Shown in pieces: positions 1 through 5,131 of a DNA stretch of 5,131 bases (the stretch's first letter is position 1; the number at the start of each line of letters is the position of its first letter). Location: NCBI GenBank assembly GCA_900313435.1, contig OMRF01000219.1, positions 1-5,131 on the forward strand, given 5' to 3'. The DNA comes from an uncultured Lachnospiraceae bacterium (GTDB lineage: Bacteria > Bacillota > Clostridia > Lachnospirales > Lachnospiraceae). Made by a program: the position numbers and the translations under genes. The notes beneath the pieces are model-generated. The model was not told the DNA's origin. It ran no database searches and worked only from the letters and a program-made list of their open reading frames with translations.

Positions 1-174
1 AACCGCGACCCTTATTATGTCGCAGCCCATTTCTTCAAGCTCCTTTATCTGTGAGACCGTGGCTTTTACATCCTGCGTCCTGGTATTGCACATGGACTGG
101 ATCTTTATCCGCTCACCACCGCCTATCAAAACCCCGCCGATATCTACGGTCTTAGTCTCATGTCTCTTTTTCAT
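1..174 (-). CDS. ispG: 4-hydroxy-3-methylbut-2-enyl diphosphate synthase IspG (GcpE), N-terminal 58 residues, cut by window edge
   Basis: IspG converts 2-C-methyl-D-erythritol 2,4-cyclodiphosphate to HMBPP, the penultimate step of the MEP isoprenoid pathway, using a [4Fe-4S] cluster in the cytoplasm. Only the start of the gene is here; it runs off the left edge in frame. The 58 visible residues begin MKKRHETKTVDIGGVLIGGG, continue through IQSMCNTRTQDV at about 25-36 and end with ELEEMGCDIIRVAV. This is the typical IspG N-terminus (family pattern QSMTNT...V.ATV.QI..LE.AGCDIVRVAVP). The C-terminal cluster-binding cysteines lie outside the window. The ATG starts one nucleotide after the rseP TGA (TGATATG), so translation is probably coupled. 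A moderate Shine-Dalgarno site, CAGGGCAG, lies inside the end of rseP at 182-189. The ORF is easy to miss because it is short and partial, but the family match is strong. Confidence 0.95.
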   Translation of the reverse strand, partial: MKKRHETKTVDIGGVLIGGGERIKIQSMCNTRTQDVKATVSQIKELEEMGCDIIRVAV

Positions 175-175
175 A

Positions 176-1219
176 TCACAACTGCCCTGTAGCAACCTTT
201 ACCACATCCGATATCATAACGACCACCATTAGAGCCATTAGCGCGATAAAGCCGGCTCCGTTCACGATCGCTTCCACCTTCCTCGGCACCTTCTTTCTTG
301 AGATGGCTTCGATCAAAAGGAAGAGTAGCCGGCCCCCGTCAAGGGCGGGGATGGGGATAAGGTTCATCACGCCGAGGTTTGCAGAAAGCAGCACCGTGAT
401 ATTAAAGAGGTTCATCACCACATAAAGCGCTCCGTCCGGCATGGAATCCTTCACGGTGTCACCTATCACCTTCACGATCCCCACAGGCCCGGACATGTCT
501 TTGATCCCGACCTGTCCGGTCACAAGCATTCCAAGACTCTTGAAGGTCACCGTGATCTGGTACCGAAGCTCATAGAAGGCATTTCCTATGGTTTCTATGA
601 AATTGAGCTTTTTTCTTTCCTCGGGACCGGTAACACCAAGAAGGTATCTCTGATCCGCCTCGGAGTACTTAGGTGTAAGCGTTGTCGTATATTCCTGCCC
701 GTCCCGAAGGTAGGTCACCTCTACAGGCTTGTCCTTGTTAAAGAAGTTAAAGGCAGTTACCTCTTTGTAAAAATGGACATCATAATTATTAAGGGATATG
801 ATCCTGTCGCCTTCAGTGAGTCCGGCCTCCTCAGCGGGAAAATCCTCCGTGACATGCGATATCACGGGTTCTGAGATCCCCATCGTACCGATCATTATAG
901 CTGCCAGGATAAATGCAAGAAGAAAATTGAATAAGGGACCGGCGGCGATTATAAGCGCCCTCTGCCAGATCGGTCTTTTCAGGAAGGACCTCTCATCATC
1001 GGTATCCTCTTCCTCGCCCTCCATCACGCAGGCGCCACCCAGAGGAAGCAGCCTTAAGCAGTAATCTGTCTCGCCCCTTTTAATGCCTATGAGTCTTGGT
1101 CCAAAGCCCAGGCAGAATTCATTTACCTTGACGCCGCAGCGCTTTGCTACAATGAAATGCCCCAATTCGTGAAAAAAGATAATGAATCCGAAGACCAGTA
1201 TCGCGATTACGATAGTCAT
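176..1219 (-). CDS. rseP: Site-2 intramembrane zinc metalloprotease RseP/RasP
   Basis: This is a membrane S2P-family protease (peptidase M50B) that cleaves transmembrane segments of anti-sigma factors and other single-pass proteins; the actual substrates in this organism are unknown. The 347-residue protein starts with a hydrophobic helix carrying the zinc motif HELGH at residues 17-21. The conserved membrane-associated loop LPLGGACVMEGEE follows near 58-70, then a second hydrophobic helix at about 88-112. One PDZ domain lies at about 115-185 (AEEAGLTEGDRIISLN at 129-144). The SGPVGIVK motif is at 243-250, the second metal motif NLIPIPALDGG, with the LDG aspartate at D294, is at 286-296, and the last helix is at about 320-341. 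One PDZ domain and this length fit Gram-positive RasP rather than the two-PDZ E. coli enzyme. The ATG overlaps the dxr stop (ATGA) and has a purine-rich Shine-Dalgarno tract, AAGGAAAGGG, at 1225-1234. Sitting between two MEP-pathway genes is a common arrangement in this group. Confidence 0.97.
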   Translation of the reverse strand: MTIVIAILVFGFIIFFHELGHFIVAKRCGVKVNEFCLGFGPRLIGIKRGETDYCLRLLPLGGACVMEGEEEDTDDERSFLKRPIWQRALIIAAGPLFNFLLAFILAAIMIGTMGISEPVISHVTEDFPAEEAGLTEGDRIISLNNYDVHFYKEVTAFNFFNKDKPVEVTYLRDGQEYTTTLTPKYSEADQRYLLGVTGPEERKKLNFIETIGNAFYELRYQITVTFKSLGMLVTGQVGIKDMSGPVGIVKVIGDTVKDSMPDGALYVVMNLFNITVLLSANLGVMNLIPIPALDGGRLLFLLIEAISRKKVPRKVEAIVNGAGFIALMALMVVVMISDVVKVATGQL

Positions 1220-2367
1220 AAAAACCCTTTCCTTATACGTTCTTTTGTTGCTTCCCCGGTCTCTTCTATTTCAGAAAGCGTGGGAGAACAGATGAATTCA
1301 GTCTCATCAATCGCTCTTTCAATGATATCCGCGATCTCAAGGAAGCCGATCTTCCTTTCGAGGAAAAGCTTAACCGCCTCTTCATCCGCGGCATTAAAGG
1401 CTGTCGGCAGGTTCCCGCCGGCTCTTCCTACATCGATCGCGAGTTTCAGCCCCTTGAAAACAAGAGGATCCGGTTCCTCGAAGGTAAGCGCCCTGATCTC
1501 AAAAAGGTCAAGCTTCTTTCCTGAAAGCTCCTCCCGCGCAGGATAAGTGAGGGCGTACTGTATGGGAAGCCTCATATCCGGAGTGCCAAGCTGCGCCATG
1601 ACAGCCCCGTCGGAAAACTGTACTGCCGAATGAAGGATCGACTGCCTGTGGACATGGACCTTTATATCATCGATCGGCACATCAAAAAGCCAATGCGCCT
1701 CCATTACCTCCAGCCCTTTATTTACCATACTGGCGGAATCTATCGTGACCTTAGCCCCCATATCCCAGTTTGGATTTTTAAGGGCATCATCGACCGTTAC
1801 TTTCTTAAGATCATCTTTGCTCATCCCGAAAAATGGTCCGCCGGATGCTGTCAGTATGATCTTTTCTATCCTGTTTCCTTCATTCCCCTGAAGACTCTGG
1901 AAGATCGCGGAATGTTCGGAATCAACGGGAAGAATGGACACTCCGTATTCCTTCGCAAGAGGCATTATTATGTGTCCGGCGCAGACCAGAGTCTCTTTGT
2001 TTGCAAGGGCGATGTCCTTTTTTGCCTTTATCGCGGCAACTGTGGGCTTGATCCCCCTCATTCCGACTATGCCGGAAACGAGGATATCAGAGGATGAATA
2101 AGTCGAGACCTCTATAAGTCCTTCTTCTCCGAAGCTTATCTTTGGGATCTGACAGCCTGTGAGAAACTCCTTTAACTTCTCTGCATCCTCTTCCCTCTCA
2201 ACCGAAACGACCGCAGGATGAAATTCCCTTATCTCATCAGCAAGGAGCGAGATATTCCTGCCGCAGGAAAGCGCTGCGACTGAAAAAAGATCAGGGTGTT
2301 CCCTTATGACTGAAAGCGTCTGGGTACCTATCGAACCGGTTGAGCCTATTATCGAAACGTTCTTCAA
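1216..2367 (-). CDS. dxr: 1-deoxy-D-xylulose 5-phosphate reductoisomerase Dxr (IspC), TTG start
   Basis: Dxr catalyses the NADPH-dependent rearrangement and reduction of DXP to MEP, the committed step of the MEP isoprenoid pathway, in the cytoplasm. The 383-residue product has the Rossmann nucleotide-binding motif GSTGSIG at 8-14, LANKET at 121-126 and TASGGPF at 173-179. The metal ligands D149 and E151 sit in LPVDSEHSAIFQ and E220 in NKGLEVMEAH. The substrate-side region HRQSILHS...GTPDMRLPI lies at 240-268. Length and motifs are normal for the family. The start codon is TTG, not ATG. It is supported by family alignment (the Rossmann motif begins eight residues in, as in other Dxr proteins) and by a good Shine-Dalgarno AAGGAG at 2377-2382, nine nucleotides upstream. 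The TTG overlaps the cdsA stop as TTGA, and the dxr stop overlaps the rseP start as ATGA, so coupled translation is likely. It is the presumed target of fosmidomycin-type inhibitors, from family knowledge. Confidence 0.98.
   Translation of the reverse strand: MKNVSIIGSTGSIGTQTLSVIREHPDLFSVAALSCGRNISLLADEIREFHPAVVSVEREEDAEKLKEFLTGCQIPKISFGEEGLIEVSTYSSSDILVSGIVGMRGIKPTVAAIKAKKDIALANKETLVCAGHIIMPLAKEYGVSILPVDSEHSAIFQSLQGNEGNRIEKIILTASGGPFFGMSKDDLKKVTVDDALKNPNWDMGAKVTIDSASMVNKGLEVMEAHWLFDVPIDDIKVHVHRQSILHSAVQFSDGAVMAQLGTPDMRLPIQYALTYPAREELSGKKLDLFEIRALTFEEPDPLVFKGLKLAIDVGRAGGNLPTAFNAADEEAVKLFLERKIGFLEIADIIERAIDETEFICSPTLSEIEETGEATKERIRKGFL
1225..1234 (-). promoter_or_regulatory. Ribosome-binding site of rseP
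   Basis: AAGGAAAGGG on the minus strand, within the last codons of dxr, ends five nucleotides before the rseP ATG. With the ATGA overlap it offers both fresh initiation and coupled re-initiation. Confidence 0.7.
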
Positions 2368-3197
2368 AGATTTGCGCTCCTTGAGAGAAATACGGCAAAG
2401 TAATAGATGATGGGAGCCGTGATGATAACGGAATCAAAGCGGTCAAGTATCCCTCCATGTCCCGGTATCAGCTTGCCGTAGTCCTTGATCCCGGTATGTC
2501 TCTTTATGGCGCTTGCCGCAAGATCTCCTATCATCGATATAAAGCCTCCCGCGCCGGCGGAGATCGAAAGGAATACTATTTCCGGAATCGCAAGATTCGC
2601 TTCATTCCTGAATATATAAAGATAGATGAAGGTAAGGATTATCGCACCTGCTATTCCTCCTATAGCGCCCTCCACCGACTTTTTGGGAGAAAGCTTCGGA
2701 GACATCTTATGCTTTCCGAAGAGAACACCGACACAGTAAGCACAGGTATCCGTTCCCCATGAGGCGAGGAATATCAGCCAGACTATGATATAGCCCTTGT
2801 CCATCTCCCTTGTGAGGTAGATGAAGGCGAGCATCACGGACACATAGAAGATCCCGAAGAAGGCCGTAAAGATCTCTTGGGGTCCGTACTTTGGATATAA
2901 GAAAACATAAGCTACAAGTAGCGATATCAAAAAGGCTATGAAGAGGAACACAAAGGATTCCATCATTGTTCCGGCACCAAAGACCGGAAAGATGAAATTC
3001 AGATAAAATACGATCGTAAAGACATAACCCAAAACAGCAGGTGCCGACTTTTGGATGGAAAAAGCCCGGTAAAGCTCAAACAACCCTATCAATGAAAGCG
3101 CCATGGTGGAAAACAAAAGAATGAGGCCACCCGGTATTATAAAAAGAAGTGAAAGCGCTATTAAAATTATCCCGCTAAAAAGCCTTTTTAAAAACAT
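2364..3197 (-). CDS. cdsA: Phosphatidate cytidylyltransferase (CDP-diglyceride synthase) CdsA
   Basis: CdsA is an integral membrane enzyme that makes CDP-diacylglycerol from phosphatidic acid and CTP, the branch point for phosphatidylglycerol and other phospholipids. From the ATG at 3197 the protein is 277 residues and strongly hydrophobic, with about eight membrane segments, the first at about 8-40. The complete family signature lies at 229-255: S-x2-KR-x4-KD-x5-PGHGG-x2-DRFD, with K232, R233, K238, D239, H247, D252, R253 and D255 all present. It is preceded by the metal-binding GD pair at 224-225 and by SPKKSVEGAIGG at 170-181. A TTG at 3212 could add five residues (MKDKD), but it has no ribosome-binding site. 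The ATG has GAAGGA seven nucleotides upstream and gives the usual family N-terminus (MFLKRLFSGI). The stop overlaps the dxr start. A likely internal promoter sits just upstream. Confidence 0.96.
   Translation of the reverse strand: MFLKRLFSGIILIALSLLFIIPGGLILLFSTMALSLIGLFELYRAFSIQKSAPAVLGYVFTIVFYLNFIFPVFGAGTMMESFVFLFIAFLISLLVAYVFLYPKYGPQEIFTAFFGIFYVSVMLAFIYLTREMDKGYIIVWLIFLASWGTDTCAYCVGVLFGKHKMSPKLSPKKSVEGAIGGIAGAIILTFIYLYIFRNEANLAIPEIVFLSISAGAGGFISMIGDLAASAIKRHTGIKDYGKLIPGHGGILDRFDSVIITAPIIYYFAVFLSRSANL
2377..2382 (-). promoter_or_regulatory. Ribosome-binding site of dxr (decides the TTG start)
   Basis: AAGGAG on the minus strand lies nine nucleotides before the TTG at 2367, inside the end of cdsA. 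No ATG or GTG start fits this site and the conserved Dxr N-terminus, so it settles the TTG start. Confidence 0.8.
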
Positions 3198-3204
3198 ATC
3201 CTTA

Positions 3205-3210
3205 TCCTTC
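3205..3210 (-). promoter_or_regulatory. Ribosome-binding site of cdsA (decides the ATG start)
   Basis: GAAGGA on the minus strand ends seven nucleotides before the ATG at 3197. It overlaps the alternative TTG at 3212, which itself has no purine-rich site upstream, so the ATG is preferred. A second AAGG at 3200-3203 is too close to the ATG to be the main site. Confidence 0.7.
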
Positions 3211-3235
3211 AAAAAAGCTCAAATATTCAACATGG

Positions 3236-3254
3236 CGGATTATAACAGAATCCG
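3236..3254 (-). repeat. Inverted repeat CGGATT-N7-AATCCG over the -10 of the internal promoter
   Basis: Six-base arms at 3249-3254 and 3236-3241 are exact inverted complements around a seven-base centre. The right arm shares three bases with the TATAAT element. It could be a small operator or a weak hairpin in read-through RNA, but it has no T-run directly after it. Short arms mean chance is a real possibility. Confidence 0.35.
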
Positions 3255-3267
3255 GTCTTTTAATAAA
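3239..3267 (-). promoter_or_regulatory. Candidate internal promoter for cdsA-dxr-rseP-ispG (extended -10)
   Basis: In the uppS-cdsA gap the minus strand has a perfect TATAAT at 3239-3244, preceded by TGT, giving the extended -10 form TGnTATAAT. A 17-nt spacer leads back to TTTATT at 3262-3267, a poor -35; an extended -10 can compensate for this. Transcription would start near 3232, leaving a leader of about 35 nt before the cdsA ATG. The element lies wholly outside coding sequence. It would drive the tightly packed downstream genes separately from pyrH-frr-uppS. Confidence 0.55.
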
Positions 3268-3273
3268 GACATC

Positions 3274-3996
3274 TCAGGCCCCGTATCTTCTGCTTCTGCG
3301 TCCGTATTCATCTATGGCCTTGTTCAATTCCGCTTCATCAAAATCAGGCCACAGGGTATCGGTGAAATAAAACTCCGTATAGCATAGCTGCCAGGGAAGA
3401 AAATTGGATATCCTCTCCTCTCCCGAAGTCCTTATCAAAAGGTCGGGATCGGGAAGTCCGGCCGTATCAAGCGCCGCCGATATCAGGGCTTCGTCTACGG
3501 TTTTTTCAACCCCTTCCTCCTCTATCCTTTTTCGAAGATCCTCGTCTTGAAGCAGCGAACGCACCGCTCTTATTATCTCGTCTCTTCCGCCGTAATTTAA
3601 GGCAATGGAGAAGGTAAGCCCGGGATTATCCCGTGTTGCATCTTCAGTAAGTCTTATCTCATCCTGAAGTTCCTTGGGGAGTCCTTTTACATCCCCTATT
3701 ATCCTGATCTTCATATGATTCTCAACAGCTATCTTCCTGCAGCGCACAAGATACTGCTTAAGTAGCTTCATCAGGGTTGAAACCTCATCAGCCGCTCTCT
3801 TCCAGTTTTCGGTGGAAAAGGCGTACATCGTGACATATTCAACGCCAAGCCTGTCACATTCCTTTACGCAGGGCTCTACCCTTTTTGCACCGGCGGCGTG
3901 ACCGTAAGTTCTCGGCATCCCTTTTTGTTTTGCCCAGCGCCCGTTTCCGTCAAGGATTATGGCTATATGGCGGGGTATTTTTCTCTCTTCTTCCAT
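3274..3996 (-). CDS. uppS: Undecaprenyl diphosphate synthase UppS (cis-prenyltransferase, isoprenyl transferase)
   Basis: UppS adds isopentenyl units to farnesyl diphosphate in cis to give the C55 carrier used for peptidoglycan and other cell-wall polymers. The 240-residue product carries the catalytic stretch HIAIILDGNGRWAK at 10-23, with the catalytic aspartate D16. It also has YAFSTENWKR at 58-67 and ALNYGGRDEI at 132-141. The diphosphate-binding block RTSGEERISNFLPWQ at 189-203 includes R189 and R195, and the metal-binding glutamate E208 lies in TEFYFTDTLWPDF. Length is normal for the family. The ORF can be extended to a TTG at 4011 (adding MWQVD), but that codon lies at the edge of a T-run. 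The ATG at 3996 has GGCAGG about five nucleotides upstream and fits the family N-terminus, so I chose it. The MEP-pathway genes dxr and ispG downstream provide its precursors. A medium-chain cis-prenyltransferase of other product length cannot be fully excluded from sequence alone. Confidence 0.96.
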   Translation of the reverse strand: MEEERKIPRHIAIILDGNGRWAKQKGMPRTYGHAAGAKRVEPCVKECDRLGVEYVTMYAFSTENWKRAADEVSTLMKLLKQYLVRCRKIAVENHMKIRIIGDVKGLPKELQDEIRLTEDATRDNPGLTFSIALNYGGRDEIIRAVRSLLQDEDLRKRIEEEGVEKTVDEALISAALDTAGLPDPDLLIRTSGEERISNFLPWQLCYTEFYFTDTLWPDFDEAELNKAIDEYGRRSRRYGA

Positions 3997-4009
3997 ATCA
4001 ACCTGCCAC

Positions 4010-4055
4010 AAAAAACATAAGGGGACACAAAGCCAAAAAGCCCTGTGTCCCGCTT
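4010..4055 (-). terminator. Hairpin plus T-run between frr and uppS: possible partial terminator or attenuator
   Basis: On the minus strand GGGACACA (4044-4051) pairs perfectly with TGTGTCCC (4022-4029). Pairing can continue inward through two G-U pairs and GC/CG to a loop of about six U-rich bases. It can also continue outward by AAG with CTT if one C bulges. After the stem the sequence runs through TTATG into six T at 4010-4015. The T-run is set a few bases away from the stem, which argues against a fully efficient intrinsic terminator. The uppS Shine-Dalgarno site follows at once. Read-through that lowers expression of the downstream genes, or an mRNA processing or stability element, fits best. 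Confidence 0.5.
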
Positions 4056-4077
4056 GATCAACTGATCCAAAAAAATA

Positions 4078-4629
4078 TCATACCGTCATGACTTCATCCG
4101 TCTTCTTCTTTACAGCTTCATCCGCCTTCTTTGTGAAATCATCCGTAAGCTTCTGAACCTCGTCCTCAAGATCCTTGATCTCGTCCTCGGAAACATCTTC
4201 CTTTTCAAGCTTTTTCATAGCGTCTACGGCATCACGTCTGATATTCCTGATGGCGACCTTTGCTTCCTCGCCCTTCTTCTTTACCTCTTTCGCGAGCTCC
4301 TTTCTTCTCTCCTCGGTAAGCTCGGGAAATACGAGGCGAAGGGCCTTCCCGTCATTTGTAGGATTGATCCCTATGTCGGATGACAGTATCTCCTTTTCAA
4401 TGGCTTTCAGCATCGAAGGCTCCCAGGGCGCTATCTGGATCATCCTCGGCTCCGGAACACTTACGTTTGCTACCTGCTGTATAGGCGTAGGAGTTCCGTA
4501 ATAGTCCACTCTAAGATGATCAAGGATATGCGGATTCGCTCTCCCCGCACGTATGGAATCAAGCTCGGAGAAAAGATTGTTCATGGTCTTTCCCATCTTT
4601 TCCTCGAAAGGTTTAAGTCTTTCATCCAT
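4078..4629 (-). CDS. frr: Ribosome recycling factor (RRF)
   Basis: RRF works with EF-G to split the post-termination ribosome so it can start again. The 183-residue product is full length for the family (E. coli has 185). Domain I is a long three-helix bundle formed by residues 1-29 and about 105-183, rich in Lys and Glu. Domain II is the beta-rich part at about 30-104, holding YYGTPTPIQQVANVSVPEPRM at 43-63. Conserved RAGRANP is at 27-33 and the ribosome-contacting RNIRRDA at 128-134. The ATG at 4629 matches the usual start. It lies eight nucleotides after an eight-G run that must act as, or extend, the Shine-Dalgarno site. pyrH lies 25 nt upstream, the standard partner of frr; a hairpin follows in the gap to uppS. 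Confidence 0.98.
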   Translation of the reverse strand: MDERLKPFEEKMGKTMNNLFSELDSIRAGRANPHILDHLRVDYYGTPTPIQQVANVSVPEPRMIQIAPWEPSMLKAIEKEILSSDIGINPTNDGKALRLVFPELTEERRKELAKEVKKKGEEAKVAIRNIRRDAVDAMKKLEKEDVSEDEIKDLEDEVQKLTDDFTKKADEAVKKKTDEVMTV

Positions 4630-4637
4630 GATATTTA

Positions 4638-4645
4638 CCCCCCCC
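4638..4645 (-). promoter_or_regulatory. Poly-G ribosome-binding site of frr
   Basis: The minus strand reads CAGGGGGGGG and then eight nucleotides (TAAATATC) before the frr ATG. No other Shine-Dalgarno candidate exists in the 25-nt pyrH-frr gap, so this eight-G run presumably provides the anti-16S pairing (AGGGGG resembles AGGAGG). The other genes in this window use mixed purine sites such as AAGGAG or GAAGGA. Confidence 0.65.
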
Positions 4646-4654
4646 TGAAATAAT

Positions 4655-5131
4655 CTAAGCTGTCACAATTGTCCCGTTGAAATCAGCTCCTGACGCTGCT
4701 TTCAAGATCTCTCCCTTTTCAAAGAGAGAGAATACATAAAGCGGCATATGGTGCTCCATGCACATCACCGAAGCCGAAAGGTCAAGAACCTGAAGCTTCT
4801 TTTCAACAACCTCTTCTATGGAGAGACTGTCATAACGTACCGCGGTATCATCGACCTTCGGATCGGCGGAATAAACCCCGTCTATCGTCTTCGCAAGAAG
4901 TATCCCGTCACTCTCAGTCTCTATAGCGCGAAGCGACGCTCCAGTATCTGTTGAAAAGAACGGATGCCCTGTTCCACCTGCAAAGAACACTACCTTTCCG
5001 GCACTTAACGCTTCGATCGCCTTATCCTTTGAAAAAAGCTCGGTAAAGGCGCCCACCTGAAAGGGTGTCATGATGACCGTGGAAATCCCTATCGACCTCA
5101 TGATCTCTGAAACATAGAGACAGTTCATGAC
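4655..5131 (-). CDS. pyrH: UMP kinase PyrH, C-terminal 158 residues, cut by window edge
   Basis: PyrH phosphorylates UMP to UDP with ATP in pyrimidine nucleotide synthesis and belongs to the amino-acid kinase fold, forming hexamers in the cytoplasm. The frame is open to the right edge (first visible codon GTC, Val), so roughly the first 80 residues are missing. The ATG at 5128 is an internal Met, not the start. In the visible part, numbered from that Val, the UMP-binding motif GGTGHPFFSTD lies at 52-62. The ATP-side stretch AKTIDGVYSADPKVDD is at 80-95, followed by the LDLSASVMCMEHHMPLYVF helix and strand (about 116-134) and a normal family end (NGTIVTA, stop TAG). Its place immediately before frr is the most conserved neighbour pair in this region across bacteria. 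Confidence 0.97.
   Translation of the reverse strand, partial: VMNCLYVSEIMRSIGISTVIMTPFQVGAFTELFSKDKAIEALSAGKVVFFAGGTGHPFFSTDTGASLRAIETESDGILLAKTIDGVYSADPKVDDTAVRYDSLSIEEVVEKKLQVLDLSASVMCMEHHMPLYVFSLFEKGEILKAASGADFNGTIVTA

Noticed and set aside
17..1064. Short plus-strand open frames at 17-232 and 798-1064
   Set aside because: Both lie opposite ispG and rseP coding sequence and have low-complexity or unrecognisable products.
1157..1546. 129-codon open frame on the plus strand across the rseP-dxr junction
   Set aside because: It is antisense to two well-supported genes and serine-rich in the way that reverse frames of Glu/Lys-rich coding sequence are. No family resemblance.
1630..2097. 155-codon open frame on the plus strand opposite dxr
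   Set aside because: It is wholly antisense to a clear dxr gene with all family motifs. The predicted protein has no recognisable domain and I saw no supporting ribosome-binding site, so it is a shadow of dxr codon usage.
3198..3212. Longer cdsA start at TTG 3212
   Set aside because: There is no Shine-Dalgarno site upstream, and the extra MKDKD residues are simply the ribosome-binding region of the ATG start translated in frame.
2457..3387. Plus-strand open frames opposite cdsA and the uppS-cdsA gap (2457-2762, 3103-3387)
   Set aside because: They are antisense to cdsA and uppS with no recognisable product. The second crosses the minus-strand promoter gap but has no promoter of its own that I can see.
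3997..4011. Longer uppS start at TTG 4011
   Set aside because: The TTG sits at the end of a T-run with no purine-rich site upstream. The ATG at 3996 gives the family-typical N-terminus.
4053..4067. GATC-rich palindromic bases (TTGATCAA and a second GATC) after frr
   Set aside because: They are too short and common to call an operator or recombination site, with no second copy nearby that gives them meaning.
3885..4954. Plus-strand open frames at 3885-4091, 4175-4501 and 4748-4954
   Set aside because: They are shadows of uppS, frr and pyrH. The Ser/Phe-rich composition of the 4175-4501 frame is the reverse of the Lys/Glu-rich frr helices.
5126..5128. ATG at 5128 as the start of pyrH
   Set aside because: The frame continues past it to the window edge, and a complete UMP kinase needs roughly 80 more N-terminal residues, so this is an internal Met.

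Overview
This window holds a stretch of a conserved bacterial housekeeping operon. All genes lie on the minus strand, so they read from right to left: pyrH (3' part), frr, uppS, cdsA, dxr, rseP and ispG (5' part). The order pyrH-frr-uppS-cdsA-dxr-rseP is common across Firmicutes and other bacteria. Having ispG directly after rseP, together with sequence details (an RseP with one PDZ domain, purine-rich Shine-Dalgarno sites, a GC content that looks mid-range by eye), suggests a Clostridia member, plausibly Lachnospiraceae. That placement is inference; no rRNA or marker search was possible.

Layout from right to left: pyrH enters at the right edge and ends at 4655. After a 25-nt gap containing an unbroken run of eight G comes frr (4629-4078). 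An 81-nt gap with a strong hairpin and a nearby T-run separates frr from uppS (3996-3274). A 76-nt gap with a perfect extended -10 promoter element separates uppS from cdsA (3197-2364). From cdsA onward the genes are packed tightly. cdsA and dxr overlap by 4 nt (TTGA), dxr and rseP overlap by 4 nt (ATGA), and rseP and ispG are one nucleotide apart. No non-coding stretch exceeds 100 nt, and there are no RNA genes, mobile elements or CRISPR arrays.

Functionally the genes link three themes. pyrH makes UDP and frr recycles ribosomes. dxr and ispG are MEP-pathway enzymes that supply isoprenoid precursors, and uppS turns those into undecaprenyl diphosphate, the lipid carrier for cell-wall synthesis. 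cdsA makes CDP-diacylglycerol for phospholipids. rseP is the site-2 intramembrane protease of envelope signalling. The cluster therefore couples growth, translation and envelope building.

I found no previously undescribed system. All seven genes look intact where visible, with family motifs in place. The points worth a second look are regulatory: the G8 tract at the frr ribosome-binding site, the frr-uppS hairpin, the apparent internal promoter before cdsA with an inverted repeat over its -10, and the TTG start of dxr inside an overlap.
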